This document shows positions 55,988-64,000 of a stretch of 64,000 nucleotides of DNA, one piece after another. Both the position numbers and the translations under genes were made by a program. The stretch comes from an uncultured Oscillospiraceae bacterium (GTDB taxonomy: Bacteria; Bacillota; Clostridia; Oscillospirales; Oscillospiraceae): assembly GCA_934569225.1 (NCBI GenBank), contig CAKTKC010000008.1:42673-106672 (forward strand), read 5' to 3'. Within the stretch, counting starts at the first letter, position 1; every line of letters starts with the position of its first letter. The notes beneath the pieces are model-generated. The model searched no databases. It had not been told where the DNA came from and saw only the letters and a program-made list of their open reading frames with translations.

Positions 55988-56677
55988 TCAGTCCCTGGCC
56001 GCGGGGTACTCGGTGCAGAGCAGACGGTAAGGCGCTTCGTCCTCCTCAATGGCCGGGAAGCGACCCATGGGTGGGTTGAAGCGGTTGTCCTTGGCGTCGT
56101 CGTTGCACTGGCTGACCTCGCCCAGCAGCACGTCGCCCGTACCCGGCTCCACCTCGAAATCGTGGTACAGGTACTGCTGGATGTAGATGGACTCGCCGGG
56201 GGTCAGGCGGATCTGGGTTCCGGCGGGAACGGTGTAAGTCCTGCCGTCGGTATGGACGGTGACGTCGCTTTCATAGTCGATGGACTCGTCGGGGTGGGAA
56301 TTGTACACCCGGATCAGCACGTTTCCGCCGCCCCGGTTGATGATGTCCTCGGTCTTGTACCAGTGGAAGTGGTTGGGGGAATACTGCCCCTCCTTCAGGA
56401 ACAGCAGCTTCTCGGCGTAGACCTTTGGGTATTTTTCCCGCATGGTCTGGCTGCCGTTGCGGATGGTGATGAGGGAGAAGCCGATCTTATCGAAATTCCC
56501 CTGACCGTAGTCCGTGATGTCCCAGCCCAGGCAGCAGTCCCGGACTTCGTCGTATTCGTGACCTTTGGTTTCCCATTCCTCCGGGGTAAAATGGCAGAAG
56601 GGGGGCAGGTAGCAGCGGTATTTCTGGCACATGGCCTCCAGTTCCCGCAGCGCTTTGTTGACTTCGGAACGCTTCAT
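55988..56677 (-). CDS. D-lyxose/D-mannose ketol-isomerase
   Basis: The 229-residue protein matches the D-lyxose isomerase (DUF1498) cupin family: YAEKLLFLKEGQYSPNHFHWYKTEDIINRGGGNVLIRVYN supplies two metal histidines and a glutamate. YIQQYLYHDFEVEPGTGDVLLGEVSQCNDD adds the third histidine. These enzymes interconvert D-lyxose and D-xylulose and also mannose and fructose. AAAGGAGAG precedes the ATG. It heads the isomerase-fructokinase-ROK operon behind an operator-bearing promoter. Confidence 0.9.
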   Translation of the reverse strand: MKRSEVNKALRELEAMCQKYRCYLPPFCHFTPEEWETKGHEYDEVRDCCLGWDITDYGQGNFDKIGFSLITIRNGSQTMREKYPKVYAEKLLFLKEGQYSPNHFHWYKTEDIINRGGGNVLIRVYNSHPDESIDYESDVTVHTDGRTYTVPAGTQIRLTPGESIYIQQYLYHDFEVEPGTGDVLLGEVSQCNDDAKDNRFNPPMGRFPAIEEDEAPYRLLCTEYPAARD

Positions 56678-56736
56678 GGTTTTCTCTCCTTTGTGTGTAA
56701 ATCAGAATCCGGAAAAACCGGTTTTGCTCTGGTTTT

Positions 56737-56777
56737 AGAATACCATTTGCCCGGTATTTTGTCAAGTGAATTGACAA
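56737..56777 (-). promoter_or_regulatory. Sugar-operon promoter with dyad operator
   Basis: Minus strand TTGACA (56760-56765) and TATTCT (56737-56742) are 17 bases apart. The -35 box is one arm of the perfect repeat TTGTCAA-N5-TTGACAA (56759-56777), a likely operator for the ROK repressor. Confidence 0.7.
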
Positions 56778-56875
56778 TTAAGAGACTGATTTCCAGTGAG
56801 GAAATTCGGATCTTGTATTATATTTACAAATTCGAATATGCTTTTTCGTGCAGAATAACTGTTCCAATATATGAA

Positions 56876-56912
56876 CGCCTCTGACACAGTCATGATGCCT
56901 GTGTCAGAGGCG
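56876..56912 (-). terminator. Terminator of the MBL lipoprotein gene
   Basis: CGCCTCTGACACAG (56876-56889) pairs with CTGTGTCAGAGGCG (56899-56912), 14 bp, 13 bases beyond the stop. The T tract (GTTCAT) is weak. Confidence 0.65.
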
Positions 56913-56924
56913 TATTTGCGTCCG

Positions 56925-57953
56925 TCACCCGAGGCAGCTTCCGCAGGGGGTATAGCCCGCGTTGATCGCTTCCTCGTAGGTGTCGAAGATGATCCGGTTC
57001 TTTTCCGTCGGGAGGTTCGCGCAGTCGGGGGAATGGAACTTGTGGGAGTTGACGTTGCCGATGAACTGCACCGGCTGGGCAGGCTCCGCGTTTTCCGGGT
57101 TCGCCGACTGGTTGTCCCATGTGAACGTGACTTCCTTGCCGTCCGTGCGGGCGACGATGGTGCCAAGCTCGTCGGTTCGCAGAATGGTGACGCCCGCCTG
57201 ATTCAGCCGGGACAGGGGTTCCTCGTGGGGGTGACCGTAGGAGTTGCCCTTGCCCACGGAGATCACGGCGTAGTCGGGGTTTACCTCGTTGAGAAAGCGG
57301 TAGCCCGTGGAGGTGTTGGAGCCGTGATGCCCTACTTTCAGCACATCCGTCTTCCAGGACATCCGGCTGCCCCAGTAGTCCAGCATGTCGTTTTCCGCGC
57401 CGGTCTCCATGTCCCCGGTGAACAGGAAGGAGGTATCGCCGTACTGAACTTTCAGGATGATGGAGGTGTCGTTCTGGTCGGCGTAGGACTGCACGGGGCC
57501 GAGAACCGTGACGGAGGTCTCACCCAGCGTCCAGCTGTCCCCGGGTGAGGGAATGGTGATCTCCAGCCGCTGCTGGTCGGCGTAATAGACAAAATCGTCG
57601 AACACCTTGGAAGCATAGGTTCTTGTGGGGGCGTACACGGCGTGGGTGGGATACACCGCCAGAACGGAGGGCAGGCCGCCCACGTGGTCTTCGTGGGCGT
57701 GGGTGCAGACCACGGCAGACAGCTCCTCCACGCCCTGCTGCTCTAAGTAGGAGACGACCAGCTGGCCGTCTTCCCGGTTGCCGCCGTCAATGAGCATATA
57801 CTCCCCGCCGCATTCCAGCAGGGCGCAGTCCGCCTGCCCCACGTCGATAAAGTGGACGGCGAGGCCGGCCGGGGGGATCCGCTCCGGGAGAAGCCGGCAG
57901 CCGCAGAGCAGCAGCGACAGAGTCAGAAGGAGGGCAGGAATCCCCTTCCTCAT
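56925..57953 (-). CDS. Secreted MBL-fold lipoprotein with C-terminal Ada-like zinc domain
   Basis: The 342-residue precursor has a lipoprotein signal (LSLLLCGC). A ComEC-type metallo-beta-lactamase domain follows: HFIDVGQADCALLECGGEYMLIDGG, CTHAHEDHVGGL, FTGDMETGAEND, KVGHHGSNTST. The C-terminal ~45 residues (QFIGNVNSHKFHSPDC...TPCGSC) resemble an Ada metal-binding domain. It is anchored outside the membrane and may hydrolyse nucleic acid or phosphodiesters. Its start overlaps the SDR stop by four bases. Confidence 0.87.
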   Translation of the reverse strand: MRKGIPALLLTLSLLLCGCRLLPERIPPAGLAVHFIDVGQADCALLECGGEYMLIDGGNREDGQLVVSYLEQQGVEELSAVVCTHAHEDHVGGLPSVLAVYPTHAVYAPTRTYASKVFDDFVYYADQQRLEITIPSPGDSWTLGETSVTVLGPVQSYADQNDTSIILKVQYGDTSFLFTGDMETGAENDMLDYWGSRMSWKTDVLKVGHHGSNTSTGYRFLNEVNPDYAVISVGKGNSYGHPHEEPLSRLNQAGVTILRTDELGTIVARTDGKEVTFTWDNQSANPENAEPAQPVQFIGNVNSHKFHSPDCANLPTEKNRIIFDTYEEAINAGYTPCGSCLG

Positions 57954-58750
57954 TTCGTCGTAAGCCCCTTGTTGTTCTTTGCTTTTTTCTGCTGGTTAAG
58001 CCAGGTGTTCATCACCAGACTGTGGGGCAGCAGCTTCACCAGAAATACCTGGAATTTGACGGAGAAGCCGTGGATGGAGCAGTCCTTTTTCGAGTGGTAC
58101 AGGTCGTTAAGGCCGGTTTTGACCACGTCCTTCGCCTCGTACAGGCGGTTAAAGTAGCGCACCTCGTTGTCGGCGTTGGTCTGGAATGCATGATTGAAGA
58201 ATTCCGTTTTCACCCAGCCGGGGTTCATGGCCATGACCCGGATGCCTTTGGCCTTCAGCTCCCGGTTCATGGAGCGGCTGTAGCTGAGGACAAACGCCTT
58301 GGTGGCGGCGTAGGTGGTGATGTACGGCACTGGCTGGAAGGCAGACAGGCTGTCCAGCTCCAGAATGTGGCTGCCGGGCTGCATGTAGGGGACGCACAGC
58401 CGGGTCATGAGCAGCAGCGCCTTGCAGTTCAGGTCGATCATGCGGCAGTCGTCCTCCACGGGCACCTTCTGGTAAGCGCCGAATTTGCCGAAGCCCGCGG
58501 CGTTCACCAGCAGCCTGACATTGGGCTTTTCGGCTTCCAGCAAGGCTTCCAGTTCCGTAAAGCTGGATTCTTCCAGCAAGTCCAGCACGATGGGACGAAC
58601 CGGGACGCTTGTCTCGGCTTTCAGGGTTTCCAGAGCCGACGCGCGCCGCGCGACCGCCCAGATTTCATCCACGGAAACGTACCCGCCCAGCTGACGGACG
58701 AATTCCCGCCCCATGCCGGAGCTGGCTCCCGTGACAATGGCAATGTTCAT
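57950..58750 (-). CDS. Short-chain dehydrogenase/reductase
   Basis: The 266-residue protein has the NAD(P) loop TGASSGMGREF, the NAAGFG strand, the catalytic SxnYxxxK as YITTYAATKAFVLSYSRSM and the PGWVKTEFF region. The hydrophobic C-terminus (FLVKLLPHSLVMNTWL) resembles membrane-associated DltE/YohF-like SDRs. The substrate is unknown. AAGGAGG lies 11 bases before the ATG. Confidence 0.9.
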   Translation of the reverse strand: MNIAIVTGASSGMGREFVRQLGGYVSVDEIWAVARRASALETLKAETSVPVRPIVLDLLEESSFTELEALLEAEKPNVRLLVNAAGFGKFGAYQKVPVEDDCRMIDLNCKALLLMTRLCVPYMQPGSHILELDSLSAFQPVPYITTYAATKAFVLSYSRSMNRELKAKGIRVMAMNPGWVKTEFFNHAFQTNADNEVRYFNRLYEAKDVVKTGLNDLYHSKKDCSIHGFSVKFQVFLVKLLPHSLVMNTWLNQQKKAKNNKGLTTK

Positions 58751-58787
58751 ATGATTGCAGCCTCCTTGTGTGTAAATTAAGCTGTGG

Positions 58788-59183
58788 TTATATTTCGTAG
58801 TTTATCCGGTATTCTCTGCACTTTTGGATAGCCAGATCGTGTCCCTGCTGTGCCGCCGCTTTATACCAGTATTTCGCTTTTTCCAAATCCTGTGCAACGC
58901 CGACACCGTCTTCATAGAAAGAACCAAGATTGTACTGACCGTCCCAATCGCCGTGCGTGGCGGCTCTTTCCGTCCAGTAAAAGGCTTTTGGCAAATCTTT
59001 TTCGACGCCAAGCCCTTCCAAATAGAAGTATCCGACCTGACATTCCGCCAAGGGGTAGCCTTTCTCCGCCAGTTCCATGTGACCGGCAAAGCACTTGTCA
59101 TATTGTTTGCTTTCCCAATATTTTTCAATCAGTTCATTGCACCTGTAAAATTCGGCGCAGGGCTTATAATAGGATTCTGCCAT
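58788..59183 (-). CDS. Sel1-like repeat protein
   Basis: The 131-residue protein holds two to three Sel1/TPR-like repeats (PLAECQVGYFYLEGLGVEKDLPKAFYWTERAA, WDGQYNLGSFYEDGVGVAQDLEKAKYWYKAAAQQG). These form helical hairpins that bind other proteins. There is no signal peptide, so it acts in the cytoplasm. GGAGGTACTGAT precedes the ATG. It is more AT-rich than its neighbours. The partner is unknown. Confidence 0.85.
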   Translation of the reverse strand: MAESYYKPCAEFYRCNELIEKYWESKQYDKCFAGHMELAEKGYPLAECQVGYFYLEGLGVEKDLPKAFYWTERAATHGDWDGQYNLGSFYEDGVGVAQDLEKAKYWYKAAAQQGHDLAIQKCREYRINYEI

Positions 59184-59207
59184 ATCAGTACCTCCAGAAA
59201 TTCTGGT

Positions 59208-60548
59208 TTATTCCGAAGAAATACCGTCGTTCGCAACTCTCTGCTTTGCTCTGTCCAGCAGCGCCTGACGCTCGTTTGGCAGCGTCTCGTCCAGCACCCC
59301 TTCCAGCAGGGCGTTCAGAGTCTCGCGGATGGCTTTTCCCTCATATCCCAGCGCCAGAAGGTCGTTTCCGTTGACGGCCAGGTCTTTCACCGTTAGGCAG
59401 GCGTTTTCCGCCCGGATCTCAGCCAGAGCAGCCCGGATCTTCGGGAACACGTCCAGTTCCTCCGCTTCGCCGGTGCCTTTCCCACCCATGTCCGCCTCCT
59501 GAAGCGTCAGCAGCGCATCCAGCGTGTCCCAGCCCAGACGGCTGACCCGGCGGCGCAGCAGCTTCTTGTCCGGCGTCAGCGGGGTCATGTGCTGACAGAT
59601 GAGCAGCACCGCCTGCTCCCGCAGTGCCGTGGGGGCTTTCAGCCGCCGCAGGACTTCGTCAGCAATCTCCGCGCTTTTCTGGGCGTGGCCGTAAAAATGC
59701 CCACGGCCGTTTTCGTCCCGGGTAAAGGTGGCAACTTTACCGGTGTCGTGGAGCAGCGCCGCCCAGCGCAGCGTCAGATTAGCGGGAACGCCCGCCGTCA
59801 CGTGGGCGGTGTGGGTGAACAGATCGTAGGCGTGGTGGGGGCTGTGCTGGTCAAAGCCGATCATGGGCTGCAATTCCGGGATCACCGCCCCCAGAATCGG
59901 GGCGAAGCGGCACAGGTCCTCCACGCCGACCAGCGGCAACAGTTTACATAATTCATCAAAAATCCGTTCTTCCGCCAGATTGTCCATCAACTGCGCCTGA
60001 GATTCCATGGCGTTTTTCGTCGCCGGGTCAACGGTCAGACCGTATTTCACGGCGAACCGCACCCCCCGCAGAATCCGCAGGGAATCCTCCTGAAACCGGG
60101 TCACAGGGTCGCCCACCGCCCGCAGTACTTTCGCTTCCAGATCCCCCCGGCCGCCGAAAGGGTCGGCAAAGCCCCGGGCGGGGGAATAGGCCATGGCGTT
60201 CACGGTGTAGTCCCGCCGGGCAAGGTCGTCTTCCACGCTGTCCACAAATTTCACCCAGTCCGGGTGCCGGTTGTCCCGGTACGCGCCCTCCGTGCGGAAG
60301 GTGGTGATCTCCACCACGCCCCCCGCCGTGACCACGCCCACGGTGCCGTGCTTTTCTCCCGCCAGCACCAGCTTTTTCCCGGCGAAGACCGCTTCGGTCT
60401 GCTGAGGGACGGCGGCGGTGCAGATGTCATAATCGTGGGGCTGTAAGCCAAGGCAGGCATCCCGCACGCAGCCGCCCACCGCGTAGGCCGGATATCCGGC
60501 GTCCTCCAGAGCGTTCAGGCATTCCAAAACATACGAGGGAAGCTTCAT
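59208..60548 (-). CDS. cca: CCA tRNA nucleotidyltransferase / poly(A) polymerase family
   Basis: The 446-residue protein begins with the class II nucleotidyltransferase head AYAVGGCVRDACLGLQPHDYDICTAAVP (catalytic DxD). ARRDYTVNAMAY, GDPVTRFQEDSLRILRGVRFAVKYGL and an HD region (ALLHDTGKVATFT) follow. It adds or repairs the CCA end of tRNAs; a poly(A) polymerase role is less likely in this phylum. The ATG overlaps the stop of the upstream membrane protein gene (ATGA), with GGAG upstream. Confidence 0.93.
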   Translation of the reverse strand: MKLPSYVLECLNALEDAGYPAYAVGGCVRDACLGLQPHDYDICTAAVPQQTEAVFAGKKLVLAGEKHGTVGVVTAGGVVEITTFRTEGAYRDNRHPDWVKFVDSVEDDLARRDYTVNAMAYSPARGFADPFGGRGDLEAKVLRAVGDPVTRFQEDSLRILRGVRFAVKYGLTVDPATKNAMESQAQLMDNLAEERIFDELCKLLPLVGVEDLCRFAPILGAVIPELQPMIGFDQHSPHHAYDLFTHTAHVTAGVPANLTLRWAALLHDTGKVATFTRDENGRGHFYGHAQKSAEIADEVLRRLKAPTALREQAVLLICQHMTPLTPDKKLLRRRVSRLGWDTLDALLTLQEADMGGKGTGEAEELDVFPKIRAALAEIRAENACLTVKDLAVNGNDLLALGYEGKAIRETLNALLEGVLDETLPNERQALLDRAKQRVANDGISSE

Positions 60549-61279
60549 GGGGCGTTCTCCTGTTTGGGCGTCAGGCTGCACAGGTCGGTCAGCGCCCACA
60601 CCGCGCAGCTAAAATACAGAATCAGATACCCCGAGCCGGACAGCGCCGCACAGCCGAGGTAAGCGGCCATCAGCCCCGCACCCAGCTGCATCCGCCGACG
60701 ACCCATTCCGGCGTCAAAGGCGGCTTCGTAAAATGCGAACAGCGCCATCAGTGCGCTGGCGGACAAATCCAGCCAGTAGTCCTGGAGCTGGGGATTGCTG
60801 CACCAGATGCCGTAATTGCCCAGCATATGAACGACGAAAAAGGCGCACACGGCCAGATGAGTCAGAAACAGCGGGCATTTTCCCACTCTGCGGCAGCGTC
60901 CGGCCACAACCAGCCCCACAGCTGACGCGACGCCCAGCACCTGGCGCAGCAGCAGCAGCCGCCCCTCCATCCACCATGGCAGCAGCACCGTCAGCCCAAT
61001 GCCCGCAGCGGCGATATAATGCCCCACGGCGGCCATCAGGGAGGGCTGAAAGTTATCCTCATACTTTGCCGAGCCGTCCAGCTTCCACACGGAAGCGACG
61101 ATCCACGCGGCGGCAATCGCGGTGAGCACCCACAGGACGATTTCCAGCGGGTGGTTCACCGGCAGCAGATTTTTCACGTCCACGGCCACGGCGTAGAGCA
61201 GCCGCCGCAGCAGCAGTGCGCAGCAGCCCAGCACAACGACGCTTATGGGCAGGCAATTTTGCTTACATTTTTGATTCAT
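60545..61279 (-). CDS. Integral membrane protein of unknown function
   Basis: The 244-residue protein has about seven membrane helices and a cysteine-containing N-terminus (MNQKCKQNCLPIS). No recognised motif is present. It is conserved in style with proteins upstream of cca in related Clostridia, but that is not verified here. GGAGGATCCTGT precedes the ATG at 61279; an extension upstream has no ribosome site. It is translationally coupled to cca. Confidence 0.7.
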   Translation of the reverse strand: MNQKCKQNCLPISVVVLGCCALLLRRLLYAVAVDVKNLLPVNHPLEIVLWVLTAIAAAWIVASVWKLDGSAKYEDNFQPSLMAAVGHYIAAAGIGLTVLLPWWMEGRLLLLRQVLGVASAVGLVVAGRCRRVGKCPLFLTHLAVCAFFVVHMLGNYGIWCSNPQLQDYWLDLSASALMALFAFYEAAFDAGMGRRRMQLGAGLMAAYLGCAALSGSGYLILYFSCAVWALTDLCSLTPKQENAP

Positions 61280-61415
61280 ACAGGATCCTCCATGGATGCA
61301 AATATCCGGTAATGGGGGGAGATACATTAACCCCGGCACTTTTTCCATTATTATACCAGTCTATTCCCCTAATTTCCAGCCCTTTGTAAAAAAACTCTTT
61401 GTGTAGAATTTCTGC

Positions 61416-61444
61416 TTGTTTCACACGGAAAATCGGAGTATAAT
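61416..61444 (+). promoter_or_regulatory. Promoter of the acyltransferase gene
   Basis: TTGTTT (61416-61421) and TATAAT (61439-61444) are 17 bases apart, 31 bases before the ATG. Confidence 0.7.
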
Positions 61445-61475
61445 GGAACTATAAGTGTAAGCGGGGAGGAAGATC

Positions 61476-62297
61476 ATGTTGTTGAAGGGAATTGCCGCCG
61501 TGTCCGCGATTTCGGCGGTTTTGATCTGTATTTGCGGCGGGGCGGCGTTCTGGTGGCTTCCGGCGCTGTTCGTCGGGGCGTTCCTGCTGCTGACCCTGGC
61601 GGCCTTCGGTTTTCTGTGCCTGGTCTGCGCCTTCGTGGACATGGACAAGCCCCAGGAGCACGACAGCCCCTTTTACCGCAGGGTCACGCAGGTGTACATC
61701 GGCGCGCTGGTCAGCTTGCTTCGGGTGCGTATCCATACGAAGGGGCTGGAAAAGATTCCCACCGATGGGCGGTTCATGCTGGTGTGCAACCACCTGTTCA
61801 TCGCCGACCCCTGTGTGCTGCTGCACTGCTTCCCGAAGAGCCAGCTGGCCTTTATCACCAAGCAGGAAAATCAGCAGCTGTTCATCGTGGGCAAGGTCAT
61901 GCACAAGATCCTCTGCCAGCCCATCGACCGGGAGAATGACCGCGCTGCACTGAAAACCATTATCAAGTGTATCCAGCTGCTGAAGGACGACGAAGTATCC
62001 GTCGCCGTTTTTCCTGAGGGCTACACCAGCAAGAATGGCAAGCTCCACCATTTCCGCAACGGCGTGTTCAAGATCGCCCAGAAGGCGAACGTCCCCATCG
62101 TGGTATGCACCATTCAGAACACCCGGCAGATTTTCCGCAACATTACCCACCTGAAGCCCACCGACGTGGAGCTGCATCTTCTGGGCGTGATCCCGGCGGA
62201 GGACTTGACGGGCAAGACCACCGTGGATATCGGAAATCAGGTCTACGAAATGATGATCGGCGATCTGGGAGAATCTTTCCGCATGGAAGAAGCTTGA
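61476..62297 (+). CDS. plsC: 1-acyl-sn-glycerol-3-phosphate acyltransferase (PlsC family)
   Basis: The 273-residue protein has one or two N-terminal membrane helices, the acyltransferase HxxxxD motif in VCNHLFIADP, and FPEGYTSKNG as the substrate-phosphate motif. PIVVCTIQN is a further conserved strand. It acylates lysophosphatidate to phosphatidate at the inner membrane. GGGGAGGAAGATC precedes the ATG. It lies directly upstream of glyS, whose promoter overlaps its stop codon. Confidence 0.88.
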   Translation: MLLKGIAAVSAISAVLICICGGAAFWWLPALFVGAFLLLTLAAFGFLCLVCAFVDMDKPQEHDSPFYRRVTQVYIGALVSLLRVRIHTKGLEKIPTDGRFMLVCNHLFIADPCVLLHCFPKSQLAFITKQENQQLFIVGKVMHKILCQPIDRENDRAALKTIIKCIQLLKDDEVSVAVFPEGYTSKNGKLHHFRNGVFKIAQKANVPIVVCTIQNTRQIFRNITHLKPTDVELHLLGVIPAEDLTGKTTVDIGNQVYEMMIGDLGESFRMEEA

Positions 62298-62322
62298 CCT
62301 TTGGGCAAGAAGCGTGTATAAT
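62294..62322 (+). promoter_or_regulatory. Promoter of glyS
   Basis: TTGACC (62294-62299) and TATAAT (62317-62322), 17 bases apart. The -35 box includes the plsC TGA stop codon. Confidence 0.85.
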
Positions 62323-62363
62323 GAGTTTTCACCCCATAAATAACCATTTTTGGAGGAAATACA

Positions 62364-63791
62364 ATGAAAAACAGCGAAAAAACACTGGACATGATCGTGA
62401 ACCTCTGCAAGAACCGGGGCTTTGTCTACGCCGGTTCCGAAATCTACGGCGGCCTGGCCAATTCCTGGGACTACGGCCCTCTCGGCGTGGAATTCAAGAA
62501 CAACGTGAAAAAGGCATGGCTGAAGAAGTTCGTGCAGGAGTCCGACTATAACGTGGGTCTGGACGCCGCCATCATCATGAACCCCCAGACCTGGGTCACC
62601 ACCGGCCACGTGGGCAACTTCTCTGACCCTCTGGTTGACTGCAAGGGCTGCGGCTCCCGTCAGCGGGCGGACAAGCTCATCGAGGCTGCCGAGTCCGGCA
62701 AGAGCGTCAACGTGGACGCCATGAGCTTTGACGAGATGGACGCCTTCATCGCATGTCACGAGGATGTTGTCTGCCCCAACTGCGGCAAGCACAATTTCAC
62801 CCCCATCCGCAAGTTCAACCTGATGTTCAAGACCCAGATCGGCGTCACCGAGGACACCGCGTCCACCTGCTACCTCCGTCCCGAGACGGCGCAGGGCATT
62901 TTCGTGAACTTCGCCAACATCCAGCGCACCACCCGCCGCAAGCTGCCCTTCGGCGTCTGCCAGGTGGGCAAGGCCTTCCGCAACGAGATCACCCCCGGCA
63001 ACTTCACCTTCCGCACCCGGGAATTTGAGCAGATGGAGTGTGAATTCTTCTGCCAGCCCGGCACTGACCTGGAGTGGTTCGCCTACTGGAAGGACTTCTG
63101 CAAGAACTGGTTGATTTCCCTTGGCATCAAGGAAGACTCCCTGCGTCTGCGGGATCATGAGCCTGCGGAGCTGGCCTTCTATTCCCGTGCCACCACCGAC
63201 ATCGAGTATCAGTTCCCCTTCGGCAACGGCTGGGGCGAGCTGTGGGGCATTGCCGACCGCACCAATTACGACCTCGGCCGCCATCAGGAGGCCTCCGGCA
63301 AGAGCCTGGAATACTACGATCAGGAGAAGGGCGAGCATTACGTTCCCTACGTCATCGAGCCGTCTCTGGGCTGCGACCGGGTTGCTCTGGCGTTCCTGTG
63401 CGAGGCCTACGACGAGGAAGTGGTAGGCACCGACAAGAAGGGCAATGCCGACGTGCGCACCGTGCTCCACCTGCATCCGGCGCTGGCGCCCTACAAGGCC
63501 GCCATTCTGCCCCTGTCCAAGAAGCTCAGCCCCAAGGCCGAGGAAATTTACCGGGAACTGCGCAAGGACTTCATGGTGGACTTTGACGACGCCGGTTCCA
63601 TTGGCAAGCGTTACCGCCGGGAGGACGAGATCGGCACGCCTCTGTGCGTCACCGTGGACTTCCAGACCGTGGGCGACGAGAACACCCCTGCGGACAACTG
63701 CGTTACGGTTCGTGATCGGGACACCATGGAGCAGGTGCGGATTCCCATTGCCGAGCTGAAGAATTATATCGCGGAGAAGTGCGCGTTCTGA
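62364..63791 (+). CDS. glyS: Glycyl-tRNA synthetase (alpha2 dimer type)
   Basis: The 475-residue class II synthetase has the motif-2 region [28 protein letters not shown] and the early signature [22 protein letters not shown]. Motif 3 is [10 protein letters not shown] and a C-terminal anticodon-binding domain follows. A zinc-binding region (CKGCGSRQ and CPNCGK) is present. It charges tRNA-Gly. GGAGG precedes the ATG. No T-box precedes it. Confidence 0.97.
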   Translation: MKNSEKTLDMIVNLCKNRGFVYAGSEIYGGLANSWDYGPLGVEFKNNVKKAWLKKFVQESDYNVGLDAAIIMNPQTWVTTGHVGNFSDPLVDCKGCGSRQRADKLIEAAESGKSVNVDAMSFDEMDAFIACHEDVVCPNCGKHNFTPIRKFNLMFKTQIGVTEDTASTCYLRPETAQGIFVNFANIQRTTRRKLPFGVCQVGKAFRNEITPGNFTFRTREFEQMECEFFCQPGTDLEWFAYWKDFCKNWLISLGIKEDSLRLRDHEPAELAFYSRATTDIEYQFPFGNGWGELWGIADRTNYDLGRHQEASGKSLEYYDQEKGEHYVPYVIEPSLGCDRVALAFLCEAYDEEVVGTDKKGNADVRTVLHLHPALAPYKAAILPLSKKLSPKAEEIYRELRKDFMVDFDDAGSIGKRYRREDEIGTPLCVTVDFQTVGDENTPADNCVTVRDRDTMEQVRIPIAELKNYIAEKCAF

Positions 63792-63822
63792 TTGGGCGCG
63801 GTTAGTATCTGAGATAAAATGA

Positions 63823-63847
63823 CCGCCCCGGAAAAATTCCGGGGCGG
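63823..63847 (+). terminator. Terminator of glyS
   Basis: CCGCCCCGGAA (63823-63833) pairs with TTCCGGGGCGG (63837-63847), 11 bp, followed by CCTGTTCTG, a weak T tract. Confidence 0.7.
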
Positions 63848-63852
63848 CCTGT

Positions 63853-64000
63853 TCTGTGTAAACGCTGCGTTATGCTCACATCGCGGCAATGGGGAACTGC
63901 CCATTGCCTAAGACGTTACTATAGGATTAGGTACAATAACTTGCGCAAATTGAAAAGAGCATAAAAAAGTAGACACGGCTTGCCGGTCTCTGGTAGAATG
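63853..64000. other. Right-edge sequence, no gene recognised
   Basis: The final 148 bases hold a small dyad (CAATGGGG / CCCATTG) and end in AAAAAAGTAGACACGGCTTGCC. They could be an upstream region or the edge of an insertion sequence that begins outside the window. Nothing coding is seen. Confidence 0.4.

Overview
The window is a GC-rich (roughly 60%) chromosomal segment from a Gram-positive anaerobe of the class Clostridia. It looks most like an Oscillospiraceae/Ruminococcaceae-type gut Firmicute. Reasons: strong AGGAGG ribosome sites, TTGACA-17-TATAAT promoters, a tryptophan T-box, HemZ, RqcP/HU, ThrR-like ACT protein, YtvI and SpoVB homologues, and the recJ-relA-dtd-MBL-hemZ order. No rRNA, tRNA, CRISPR array, prophage or transposase gene is seen. 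Family names come from recognised motifs, not from database searches.

Layout. 1-12 kb: acyltransferase tail, queH, an RNA methyltransferase and a lipid kinase, a GH25 muramidase, a PdaA-like deacetylase, an ADP-ribosylglycohydrolase, a MocR regulator, and thiN with a P-type ATPase. 12-16 kb: a predicted tryptophan ABC transporter (trpX, trpY, trpZ) behind a T-box whose specifier loop reads UGG, then lexA. 16-24 kb: small enzymes, rqcP-HU, a SpoVB-like flippase, a degenerate amidohydrolase, hemZ. 24-30 kb: dtd, relA, recJ, ytvI. 30-38 kb: an ACT-domain regulator and an aspartokinase without ACT domains, a MATE exporter, pgi and glucokinase, a lipoprotein, a hairpin cluster. 38-49 kb: a previously uncalled type I toxin-antitoxin pair, psiE, a TetM-like GTPase fused to a Rae1-type nuclease, a Dpp/Nik-type ABC importer with two paralogous methyltransferases, an esterase lipoprotein. 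49-64 kb: antiporter and MgtC, LysR with split chromate transporter, a D-lyxose/mannose isomerase-fructokinase-ROK operon, a secreted MBL lipoprotein, SDR, Sel1, cca, plsC and glyS.

The most unusual layer is non-coding. Five copies of a ~160 bp near-perfect inverted-repeat element (A-E) are scattered from 11.8 to 31.7 kb. Four of them sit exactly at a gene's stop codon; in two the element end encodes the last residues and the stop, and copy E ends an aspartokinase before its regulatory ACT domains. Two clusters of stacked hairpins (13.8 kb and 37.8 kb) share a layout. The two methyltransferase promoters carry the same CCCCC-GGGGG dyad at the same distance from the -10 box. At two loci a terminator hairpin doubles as the next gene's Shine-Dalgarno.

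Genes that work together: trpXYZ under tRNA-Trp control; pgi and glk for glucose entry; lyxose/mannose isomerase, fructokinase and ROK regulator for sugar conversion; ThrR-like protein next to aspartokinase; the methyltransferase-ABC set as a candidate co-regulated uptake system; relA, recJ, dtd and hemZ as a housekeeping operon.
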